From assembly GCF_015706575.1 (NCBI RefSeq), contig NW_024037059.1, positions 31,382,129 through 31,446,128 on the forward strand: a stretch of 64,000 nucleotides of DNA, in the 5' to 3' direction. The first letter of the stretch is position 1. Every line of letters begins with the position of its first letter. The notes below the pieces were generated by a model. The model did no database searches. It was not told where the DNA came from and saw nothing but the letters and a program-made list of their open reading frames with translations. This DNA is from Patiria miniata (lineage: Eukaryota > Echinodermata > Asteroidea > Valvatida > Asterinidae). The position numbers and the translations under genes were made by a program. Positions 22,201-30,200 of the stretch are shown piece by piece.

Positions 22201-24908
22201 ACAAGCGTCAACCCAGCGTCAACATATTTTGTATACGTTTTTGAACGTCAGAAGTAGCTTTATATGGTAGAACTAGCGACAGAGTACATCTTCAGTATAT
22301 AAATTAAAGTTAAAATTATTTATGAAGTTGGGGGGTTTTTTTCAACGCGAAACCTATGAGTGTGTCGATTTAGTATTGGCCGCCATTTTGTTTAAATCTC
22401 GGCTTCACGTGAACAAGATGACCAACACTGAATCGACAAACTCGTCGTAGGTTTCGCGTTGAAAAAAAAACAACTTTTTGAATAATTTTAACTATAATTG
22501 ATATGCTGAAGATGTTCTCTGTCACTATTTCTACTTTATAAAGCTACTTCTGATGTTTAAAAACCTATACAAAATATGCTGACGCTGGGTTGACGACCGT
22601 TGATGTTTGTTCACGCCAGTTGTAGCTTGAAGACGCATATTAGTTGGACCGGTCCCTGGCTGGTCAGTGGCCCTCCTCCATCAACCAAACTTATTGGAAA
22701 TGGAAAGGGAAGCCATTGCAGATTGAAATTTTAATTGATGCTATTTGTCGCTCAATGTAGGTCTTGAAGTCATGCGGATTATTAACGAACCAACAGCAGC
22801 AGCCATGGCATATGGACTGCATAACCAGAAGGATGCCTCGGAAATCATCGTGGTGGATATGGGAGGAGGAACATTGGACGTCTCTTTACTCAGTGTATAT
22901 GGTGGAATGTTCCAGACATTAGCCATGGCAGGTAGGAGTTCATTTCTCATTGATTTACTATTAGTGATCCCTCCTGTGTGAGTGGAACACGAAATAATGT
23001 AGTGCGTCTGTGTCCCACATACCACATATGGAATCTGAGATTCAATTCAATTCAACATGGTTTATTAACAAATCATGAATAGCAGCCACAGCTGAATTGC
23101 ACATGATTTACATTTAAAAAAAAATACATTTTTAAAAAGTTAAAGGCCAACCGAGTTAAAAAACTAAATATGACACAAAACAAAATATGACATTAAATAC
23201 TAATATTAGATGCAGACACGCTACATTTTCTGTGTTCCAAGTGCGCAACACAGAAAAAGAAACCGCATAAAAAGACACTTAGTTTTGAATTATTTGAGAA
23301 GACACAATGTTGACATTGCATTAATTCAAGGAGCTTATTGTATCCAGAATGATATTAACCATTGGAAACATGAGTGGGGAGGAGATATGATCCCTTGTTG
23401 TGGTTCTTACAAAAGTAAAGGGTTGCTCATTCTGATTAAGAAACATTATGGTGCTGTTATCAATGATGTCTATTGTGATAAATATGACAGATTTATTGGA
23501 ATTAGTTTGTCTGTTGATGGTTCAGATTACAATATTTGGAATGTGTATGCTCCCTGCTCGAGTACAGAGAGAATTTCAGTTTGTAACCGTTTATGTAAAG
23601 TTATGCTTGCGTGTAACTATCCAGGGTATACAATTGTTGGTGGTGACTTCAATGTCACCCTCGAGCCCAAAATTGACAAGTATGGAGGTAATCGCAAGCA
23701 GTGCCCAAGTGCCAAATTTCTTGGTGAGGTATATTTTTTATGGAAAGTCTTGATTTTAGTGATGTTTGGCGAACCAAAAATCACGACAAGAAACAATATA
23801 CATGGAGGCAAAAAAATCCATTGATTATGTGCCGACTTGACTATTGGTTCACTGATCACATCCTGATCCCTTCAATCGATCGTTGTGATATTATTCCATT
23901 ACCTCGCTCAGATCACAGTGCTGTATTAATTGATATTAATGTCAATGAAATTGACAGAGGCCCTGGTTACTGGAAAATGAATAACTGCGTTTTTGAGGAC
24001 AATCGATATATCATGTGTATCCAACAACTCTTGGATGACATGTCTAGTTCGAACTTGAAGCATGAACTGTCGAAGAGGATGTTGTGGGATTTCTGTAAAA
24101 ACAAGATTCATAGTTTCACAATCCAATTTTGCAGAGAGAATCAAAAGCTGTGCAAGAATAGGTTAAAATTGCTGGAGCAGAATTTTTTTCAGAGCTGTAA
24201 AAACCTGTCAGATAATACCTCGCCTCAGAATCTCAGTACATTTGACAAGCTCAATCTGGAGTATAATATTGCATCTGAATATGAGTCAAAAGGTAATTTA
24301 CAATGATCCTACATGCTTTAAACACCTCCCAACTCAGACCAATGCAAAGTATTTACCATGCAGGTAACAATCATCTGGGAGGACAAGATATCAACTATCG
24401 CCTCATGCAGTACTTCTCAGATATGATTGCTAGGAGATACGGGCAACCGGAACTGAGTGCAAGGGATTTGCAGCGATTACGACTTGCAGTTGAAGACGTC
24501 AAGCTCAACCTGACAAGCCACAATTCCTCAATGCTGCAGTTACCGTTACCTTCCATAGGAGATGATGTGATTTTCACAGAGAAACTCACCAGAAAGAAAT
24601 TTGAAGTCTTAAATGAAGACCTTTTTCAGAAGGTGCTGCAACCAATCCGACTGGTTCTAGATGAGGTGGAGATGACTCCTGCCGATATAGATGAGGTAGT
24701 CCTCGTGGGTGGATCCACAAGGATTCCCCGAGTTCGCCAAGTTGTAGCGGATTTTTTCAGTAAGGCTCCCAATGTAGAAGTTGATCCGGAGTTAGCTGTA
24801 GTGTATGGGGTTGCAATTCAAGCGGGGATCATAGGTGGTATGTGGCCATTGCAAGTCAGTGCAATTGAGATACACAATCGTAAAATCAGAAAGATTCAGG
24901 TCAAATAG
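3696..24908 (+). CDS. HSPA13: HSPA13 (Stch), ER/microsomal Hsp70-like ATPase, six coding exons
   Basis: Exons 3696-3720, 6287-6429, 8015-8212, 12866-13070, 22761-22931 and 24364-24908 join with matching phases to 1287 nt (428 aa plus stop). The product aligns end to end with my recollection of vertebrate HSPA13, including the start (MSATISVLG then a hydrophobic [15 protein letters not shown]) and the end ([17 protein letters not shown]). Hsp70 ATPase signatures are present: phosphate-1 GIDLGTTYS at residues 35-43, [13 protein letters not shown] at 198-210, phosphate-2 [10 protein letters not shown] at 223-232 and adenosine motif [12 protein letters not shown] at 361-372. There is no substrate-binding domain, as is normal for this family. 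The family is a lumenal, membrane-associated ER ATPase that binds ubiquilin-type partners. The protein is about 43 aa shorter than the human one, mainly because it lacks the acidic insert before the LFETE-like segment. Introns are 2.6, 1.6, 4.7, 9.7 and 1.4 kb, all rich in repeats. I see no defect in the coding sequence. Confidence 0.95.
3829..4399. mobile_element. 571-bp TIR element in HSPA13 intron 1
   Basis: The 17-bp termini AGTGGATATTTTGCCGG (3829-3845) and the exact complement (4383-4399) are each followed inside by a GGCAAACTAACGTTT motif. GCCT flanks both ends (3825-3828, 4400-4403), a possible 4-bp target duplication. It contains a tRNA-like segment. Confidence 0.78.
3965..4055 (+). 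repeat. tRNA-derived (SINE-like) segment
   Basis: An A-box-like TGGTGTAGTGGTTA and a B-box-like GGTTCGGTCCC are spaced as in a tRNA, followed by gatccccgccac. It does not form a convincing full cloverleaf, so I read it as a SINE head or tRNA relic rather than a tRNA gene. Confidence 0.5.
4410..4890. repeat. Near-perfect 481-bp palindrome
   Basis: The arms 4410-4636 and 4664-4890 (227 bp each) are reverse complements with as little as one mismatch that I could find (near 4474/4826), around a 27-bp spacer. It starts 10 bp past the TIR element at 3829-4399. Both arms are non-coding; frames read through them mirror each other. Confidence 0.93.
5787..5980. mobile_element. MITE of about 194 bp with long TIRs
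   Basis: The left end CACCGCATGCCCGGTAGTCT and continuing ggcccaagacc (to 5825) pair with the right end from 5942 (agtcttgggccaagactacc then aggcatgcgg). It lies in HSPA13 intron 1. Confidence 0.75.
6287..6429 (+). CDS. HSPA13: HSPA13 exon 2: signal anchor and phosphate-1 loop
   Basis: The acceptor TTCAG precedes 6287 and the donor GTTAGA follows 6429. The exon encodes residues 9-56: the hydrophobic segment [12 protein letters not shown], a Pro-rich linker (YLPPPKP) and the nucleotide-binding [14 protein letters not shown]. It enters in phase 1 and leaves in phase 0. Confidence 0.95.
7196..7745. repeat. Cluster of short direct and inverted repeats in HSPA13 intron 2
   Basis: Variants of GGTGGATTTTGATGGA and its complement recur between 7200 and 7450, and CCTCAATCCTGCAAAATCCT occurs at about 7547 and 7608 with a degraded copy near 7496 and an inverted one near 7720. 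This looks like overlapping MITE remnants. The rest of intron 2 shows another inverted pair, CAGTTCCGGATCATT near 6765 and 7117. Confidence 0.5.
8015..8212 (+). CDS. HSPA13: HSPA13 exon 3
   Basis: The exon is 66 codons, phase 0 to phase 0, with acceptor TGTAG and donor GTAATA. It encodes [20 protein letters not shown] through [14 protein letters not shown] to ARYPFK. The [12 protein letters not shown] block is the strongly conserved Hsp70 lobe-I motif. Confidence 0.95.
8355..9589. repeat. Foldback element of about 1.2 kb in HSPA13 intron 3
   Basis: The arms 8355-8870 and 9080-9589 are complementary at roughly 75-80%, with matching blocks such as ctccctgtgaaatt (left) against aatttcacagggag (right), and gaatatacagc / acttcatcagg against their complements. 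The loop of about 200 bp contains tttgcgtttgttgagttaca, which recurs near 11228. No protein is recognisable. Confidence 0.8.
10030..10096. repeat. Hairpin with 30-base poly-G run
   Basis: TTCGCTCGTACCCCCC and the complement GGTACGAGCGAA enclose a run of 30 G (10056-10085). It could form a hairpin or G-quadruplex and is likely to vary in length. Confidence 0.75.
10312..10392. repeat. ATGTAC-rich microsatellite
   Basis: Imperfect repeats of acatgtacatgt and relatives fill this stretch. The motif is also seen near 31634-31665. Confidence 0.7.
10975..12640. repeat. Degenerate repeat region with TTCCGG...CCGGAAG hairpin modules
   Basis: A small hairpin module (tttgacc..ccgg...ccggaagtaaaggtcaa) occurs at about 10980-11018, 11979-12012 and 12308-12352. 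gaTGACGTCAtg palindromes occur near 11713, 11863 and 12162, and ggagaaaacccgcggagaag-like motifs near 11170 and 12578. Spacing is irregular, so this is probably several related insertions or an old tandem array. No coding sequence is supported. Confidence 0.55.
12866..13070 (+). CDS. HSPA13: HSPA13 exon 4
   Basis: The acceptor is CCCAAAG before GTTATT and the donor is GTGAGT at 13071. The product runs [12 protein letters not shown] to the Hsp70 segment [20 protein letters not shown] and RLAG, ending in phase 1. A second AG at 12873-12874 (TTTTAG) is a weaker alternative acceptor, but it would break the frame with exon 3. Confidence 0.93.
13140..13725. mobile_element. hAT-like non-autonomous element remnant(s)
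   Basis: It starts at CAGTGGCGCACCCAGGATTT, a terminus typical of hAT MITEs, followed by poly-G. At 13590-13725 it contains the reverse complement of the MITE embedded in the nearby array (caccatcttttcctaaaaac, gcctcagatcgtaccacag). Confidence 0.6.
14048..14374. mobile_element. hAT-like MITE in array, copy 1
   Basis: Termini CAAGGGCGGATCC and GGATCCGCCCTTT are flanked by GTTGCTTG (14040-14047, 14375-14382), an 8-bp duplication as in hAT elements. Poly-G and poly-C runs lie near the ends, with a GGGGCCATGGCCCC palindrome. Confidence 0.85.
15962..16286. mobile_element. hAT-like MITE in array, copy 2
   Basis: Same sequence and same junctions with the 56-bp unit as copy 1, but with a longer poly-C run (about 30) and no CTTTGG interruption in it. 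Confidence 0.85.
17705..18024. mobile_element. hAT-like MITE in array, copy 3
   Basis: Same junctions as copies 1, 2 and 4. It differs mainly in homopolymer lengths. Confidence 0.85.
20730..21047. mobile_element. hAT-like MITE in array, copy 4
   Basis: Same junctions as the other copies, with the shortest poly-C run. The spacing to copy 3 is 3025 bp, against 1914 and 1743 bp between the others. Confidence 0.85.
22181..22650. mobile_element. 470-bp palindromic element closing the minisatellite
   Basis: Ends GGTCCTACTAAAATGCGTC and GACGCATATTAGTTGGACC pair, and complementarity continues through most of both halves (ttcaacgcgaaacct / aggtttcgcgttgaa). It is non-coding and lies 111 bp before HSPA13 exon 5. 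Confidence 0.8.
22761..22931 (+). CDS. HSPA13: HSPA13 exon 5: phosphate-2 motif
   Basis: Phase 1 to phase 1, acceptor AATGTAG and donor GTAGGA. It encodes [20 protein letters not shown] and the phosphate-2 loop [15 protein letters not shown]. It lies 111 bp past the palindromic element that closes the intron-4 minisatellite. Confidence 0.95.
22977..23246. mobile_element. Dispersed TGTAGTGCGTCTGTG family, interrupted copy
   Basis: A left part (gtggaacacgaaataatgta, gtgcgtctgtgtccc) and right part (gcagacacgctacattttct, gtgttcc) are separated by about 180 bp of unrelated AT-rich sequence. Intact hairpins of the same family occur at 33110-33205 and 59689-59765. Confidence 0.55.
23240..24300 (+). 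mobile_element. L1/Tx1-type LINE fragment: endonuclease only
   Basis: This reads as an apurinic-type endonuclease: [68 protein letters not shown], then after a frame change near 23730 [29 protein letters not shown] and [15 protein letters not shown]. The linker to the RT follows and breaks off near 24300. RT and 3' tail are absent, so the fragment was cut by deletion rather than by normal 5' truncation. It occupies most of HSPA13 intron 5. Confidence 0.82.
24364..24908 (+). CDS. HSPA13: HSPA13 exon 6: C-terminal ATPase lobe and stop
   Basis: The acceptor is CCATGCAG. The exon encodes 180 residues from [17 protein letters not shown] through [16 protein letters not shown] and [17 protein letters not shown] to a TAG stop after KIQVK. 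A fragment of an L1/Tx1-type LINE ends about 60 bp before the exon. The closest canonical AATAAA I see downstream on this strand is at 26372, so the polyadenylation site is uncertain. Confidence 0.95.
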
Positions 24909-27217
24909 TGGACCTGATATCAAGTTCTTATATTTGGGTGTTGTCCTGAAAACTCTCTGCCTACAGATTTTGGCACGGCATAGGATACTTTGTGCGTTCA
25001 TCATAATAGACCCCTCTCATAGACAGCCATCTTTGTAGGCATATTGCAACTGCGTATTCAACGACATCAGGTGCGTATACACGCAGTGTGCAAAATGATC
25101 TAAACGCGTGTATGTTGCTCTAAATTTCTTCGAAACACGGCGCAGCCGATGAGCATCAAATTGGACTCCCAAAATGCTGATGGCAATGTGTATGCAGTGA
25201 CGTCATTTGAGAGAGATCTATTACAGTTAGTTGCCTGATGGTCGCATTATAAGGAAAAATTGGAAAGGAATTTGTGCAAAGCCTATTGCCTACTACATGT
25301 ACTATCAACAATGAAAATAATGGATTTTTAAAGTGCAATATCATTCGTTGAAATTCTGTCGCGTATGAATATAAAGTTTACCACATTTGGAGGAAAGCAA
25401 CCGTTAGCTGTGTACTATGCAAGCCATAAATAATACAGGTTGTTGAATCGTGCATAAAATCAATGTCTTTTGTGTGTTTTTCTTTCATGAAAAGCTTTAT
25501 TTTTTAGCCACCACGAGTGGTTAACCCTGCTTGGGCTAACAATAAGATTTTTAAAATGCACTTTTTTTTAAAGACGGGCCTTCAAAAGGACTTTGGTGAA
25601 TATTTTTAACTTTTGAAGTGAGGTTTTATCGCTGGTGATGTTTGAAGACAATTGTCAGTAACGGCAATTCTTGAAATCACATTTTTTGGAGAAACAGATT
25701 TTAGGCTCATTTCGTTTAAATGGTGATATAATTTGAACGGATTGAGCAATTGCAGTAATTTGTTCTTCTAAAAGTAGTTTATTAAATTGGATTACCAGTC
25801 ATAATTATTTTTGGTGCTACATATTTTTTTAAATATGAAATATATATTGTATTTCTTAGGGTTTGGGTTCCGTTTTTTTTGACTCGCCCGGTATTGCCTT
25901 CAAAGGTATAGAACAGTCTTCAATTTGTATCATCTTTACCTTGGCTTTCTCTATGGCAACTGGCATGCCAGAGTTTTAAACAGAAGATCAGTTGATTACT
26001 ATAATACAAGAAAATGATAGAAAATTTTAATCAATTTGGAATTAATATCGAGATGAATAGGGAAATTGACTATAGCAGGATTTAGTTCTAAAAACAGTGT
26101 ATTGAAACAGTACATGTATTTTGGATGTCACAGGCGGAAGTCGTTGAAGCATCTCCAATCATGCTTGGATCCAGGTGTTTTGTTGAAAATAAATATGATG
26201 AAGTCACGGGAGTTATTGCATATGTTTTTGTTTTCCCACACAAGACTAAAACCTCCGAGCATTCGAATCTGTCAAAGAGCAGAGTATTGCAATATAACGT
26301 CCAAAAATTTAAGAATAGGGAAATGTAGATTTCACCCTTGGAGGTTTTAATGCGTTCTTTGAAGACGAGTGAATAAACAACATTCTCCTCGGCCTATGAA
26401 GGGCCTTGCTACTTGCAAGTATCAGGGGACGGCCGATTTTGCACAAAGTTTAAGTCCAATTGCTGTACATTTCTGTTACGTTGAATGTGGTCTGAGGTAT
26501 CAAGTCATTTTGGTACTCTCATCCTCAGAACGAAGCACCACCAGCCGGTTGGTGGCGCTGTTTCCTGCTGCGGCCACTAGATGGTGGTCTGGCCGCTTGT
26601 GTCCTCCCCCGGGGTGGTACTTGGGGTATGAGGGGGGTCCATTGTGTGACAGTTCATACCCTTCCTCATCTCTGTTAGGAGTTGATCGTCGTCTCCCATA
26701 GACTTTCCCGTATCCAACGTATGGTTCGAGTATTTTGTTTGCCGTTTTCTTATCTTTTTATCAATACAGTGGTTTTTGTTGTAAGGCGGCAGAACGATAT
26801 GCCCCAATCTATAACAAATTAGCTCAAGTTGTCTACTGACACTTATTCAAATGGGCCGTGATGTGTCGACGGTAAAGTTTTAAAATGTATTCTCCACGGC
26901 AAACTCTTGGTGGCGCACTGTATTGTGAATCACCCGGTGGCGCTATTTGTTTCCATACCACATGCTGTTATTAGTATCATGGTTAGTATCTGTGTATGGA
27001 GATCAATGGTTAGTATAGACAAATCCATTACGCGCGTTATCGGCACCGCTGTATTTTTGTCACAAGGTGGCGCTCGTCAAATCCGCCATTGCTGGGACGC
27101 ATTTTTGTCAAATTTTGTGCACAGATACATTGGCGAAAGTCAATTTTTGAGATATTTCCGTTTATAATTAAGCTCATTTCCAGATTTCAAGTAAACCAAA
27201 TTAGAGGCAAAGAGGAA
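24909..27217. other. 3' flank of HSPA13 to the transposase start
   Basis: It probably contains the HSPA13 3' UTR. A canonical AATAAA is at 26372-26377, with weaker ATATAAA near 25370. No gene is recognisable. Several ggtggcgct-type motifs (26552, 26910, 26938, 27066) may belong to the ISL2EU left end, which I could not define. Confidence 0.4.
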
Positions 27218-30200
27218 ATGAGTTCGGGAAATTCAGGAAAAGTTCGTGCGGTGGTGGGCTGCAAAAATAGCAGCAAAAAGCTGTCTGAGTGGAAAACATC
27301 GGTGTGCGATCTGCACTCTCCAAAGTCTCATCGTGAATGGTCCTGTGTGAAACCATGGCAGCTACACAGATTTCCCGCCGGCAGTGACTGTGAGGTGTGG
27401 TCCTTCAGCAGCCGTAATAATTGGATTAAAAACCTTAATAGAAAGGACTTTGAGCCAACTAAAAATAGCAGGGTGAGTATGCACACCTTTTTAAATTACC
27501 TGATAAACTGACAAGTGTAGGCCTAGTTTAACTTTATTACTTATTAGGCCTAATTAATAAAAGACTAGCCAGACAGTGCTCTGGAGTGCTCAGAAACTAC
27601 GTGCAAAACTAAATGAGGCCAACTTTACTCACAGTTTAGCCAGCAAATTTTTCTTCACGGTCACACATTGGATCTGTTAATTACCCAGCAGTCTGAGTCT
27701 ATCATCCAAGACTCACCCGCTCCAGATACTTGTTTTCTGATCATTATTCCATCTTGTGTAACCTACGTTGGAGTAAACCATCTCTATCGGTAAAAGAGAC
27801 AACTTTTCGAAAAATCAACCCCATTGATATGGAAGCTTTTCGGAATGATATATCTGCCTCTGATTTGTGTAGCGACTCATTTGATGATCTCGACGTACAT
27901 TCTGAATTGTATAACATTAGGTTACGTAACCTGCTAGATCATCACCCTCCACTTAAAACCAAACCAATCACAATCCGCCCACGCGTCCCGTGGATCAATG
28001 ATGAGATTAAGACGGCCAAACTGGAGAGAAGAAAAGCTGAACGTAAATGGAGACTTTCTAATCTTCAACAGGATTTAGACTCATTTAAATTTCATAGAAA
28101 TGAAGTTACCTTTCTTATGAACCGTGCTCGCCGTGAGTTTTACACTACTTTTGTTGACAACAACAGTCATGATCAAAGGAAATTTTTTAAGGCCAGCAGA
28201 TCTCTTCTTAACCTCGACAAGCCTACTGTTCTGCCTCCTCGATTAGATGATATTTCTCTTGCCAATGATATGGGTTCCTTTTTTGTCCGGAAGATTGCCA
28301 ACATTCGGTCTAGGTTAAGTAATGAGATCTGCTCGCCTAGATGTAATCTTTCTGCTCCAACGTCACCCTCTGTTGGTACTCTCACTGAATTTACTCAGCT
28401 TTCAGAATCTTCAGTTCGTAAGCTCATTTTACATTCCAGTAAGAAATGCTGTATTCTTGATCCGATACCAACTAGACTGCTCATTGAAAGTTTGGAGGTT
28501 ATTTTACCCGTTGTCACTAGTATGATTAATACGTCTCTTCGCACTGGCCATTTTGCTGCAACATGGAAATCAGCCCTTGTGTCCCCGTTGTTAAGAAAAA
28601 ACTGGCCTTGGCTTAGTAGTTGAAAATTACCGGCCAGTCAGTAATTTGCAATTCATTTCGAAACTGGTTGAACGAGCTGTTGCAGATGAGTTACAAGCCC
28701 ATTTAGAGTTGTATAAATTGTATCCCATTGCCCAGTCTGCCTACCGTCAGTATCATAGCACAGAGACGGCTCTACTTAAGATAAGAAATGATTTATTAAT
28801 GGCTATGGATAGACAACAGGTTTCTTTGTTAGACCAGACCTTAGACCACAACATTTTACTAAATACCCTCCAGAGTAAATTTGGTATTTATGGTACTGCT
28901 CTTAAATGGTTTCATTCTTACTTGTCTGGTAGATCCCAACGTGTTTCTATAAATGGTAATCTCTCTCAGCAATTTAACATTGATTATGGCGTTCCACAAG
29001 GCTCTTGTCTTGAGCCTTTGTTATTTATTTTGTATACAAGCCCACTGTTTGACATCATTAAGACCCATCTTCCACAGGTTCATTGTTATGCTGATGATAC
29101 CCAGCTGTATATTTCTTTCAGCACTGACAATTCAGAAAATCAAAGATCGTCCTTAGCAGCTATGGAGACCTGTATTCAGGATTTACGTAACTGGTTGTTG
29201 GCTAATGGTTTAATGCTGAATGACAGTAAAACTGAGTTTATGATTATTGGGACCCCCAAACAGTTGTCTAAAGTTAACCTTGATTCCATTCATGTTGGTG
29301 ATTGTATGGTTACACCTGCACCCATTACTCGTAACTTAGGCTCATGGTTTGATGTACATGTCAATGAACACTCACGTTCAAAAGGTTTGTGGAAGTGCAT
29401 TTTATTATTTACATAACATCAGACGTATACGAAAATACCTGTCCACTAAGTGTACTGAAACCTTGATTCATGCTTTCATTTCCAGTCGTTTAGATTACTG
29501 TAGCAGCCTTTTATATGGCTTACCTGACTGTCAGATTAATCATCTTCAACGAGTACAGAATGCCTGCGCTCGACTTGTTTTTAAGTCTTATAAGTATTGT
29601 CATGTTACTCCATTAATGGTTGATCTTCATTGGCTTCCAGTGAGGTTTAGGATTAATTTTAAAATTCTGTTGTTGACTTATAAATGTTTTTATGGTCTAG
29701 CTCCAGTTTACCTTAGCCAACTTATCATTAAGAATCCATCATCCCGTTACAATCTTCGTAGTTCTCACGATGACACTCTCCTGGGCTACCCTTTTCGCCG
29801 TACCAAAGTTACCCTTGGGGATCGTGCTTTTGTTAATGCTGCCCCTACACTCTGGAATGCCCTCCCGATTCACATTAGGAGAGCTAACAGTGTTGATAAC
29901 TTCAAGTCTCTGTTAAAAACTCATCTTTTTAAGTTGGCCTTTTACTGATTTTATTGTAACTTCTTTGTATTTTAACATGTGAAATGGTGGGTCGTTTTAA
30001 GCTCCTTGCGAGTAATTTTTTGCTGTTACTTTTTTATTTTTAATGTGTGTAATAGCGCGTCATGGTACATTTTTAGAGTGTATTTTCTTGTATTTTAATT
30101 AATATATTACTGTACAGCGCATTTGAACAAAATCATATTGGAATTTGCGCTTTATTTATTGAATAAATTATTGTTATTATTATAAGTGATTTCAAAATTG

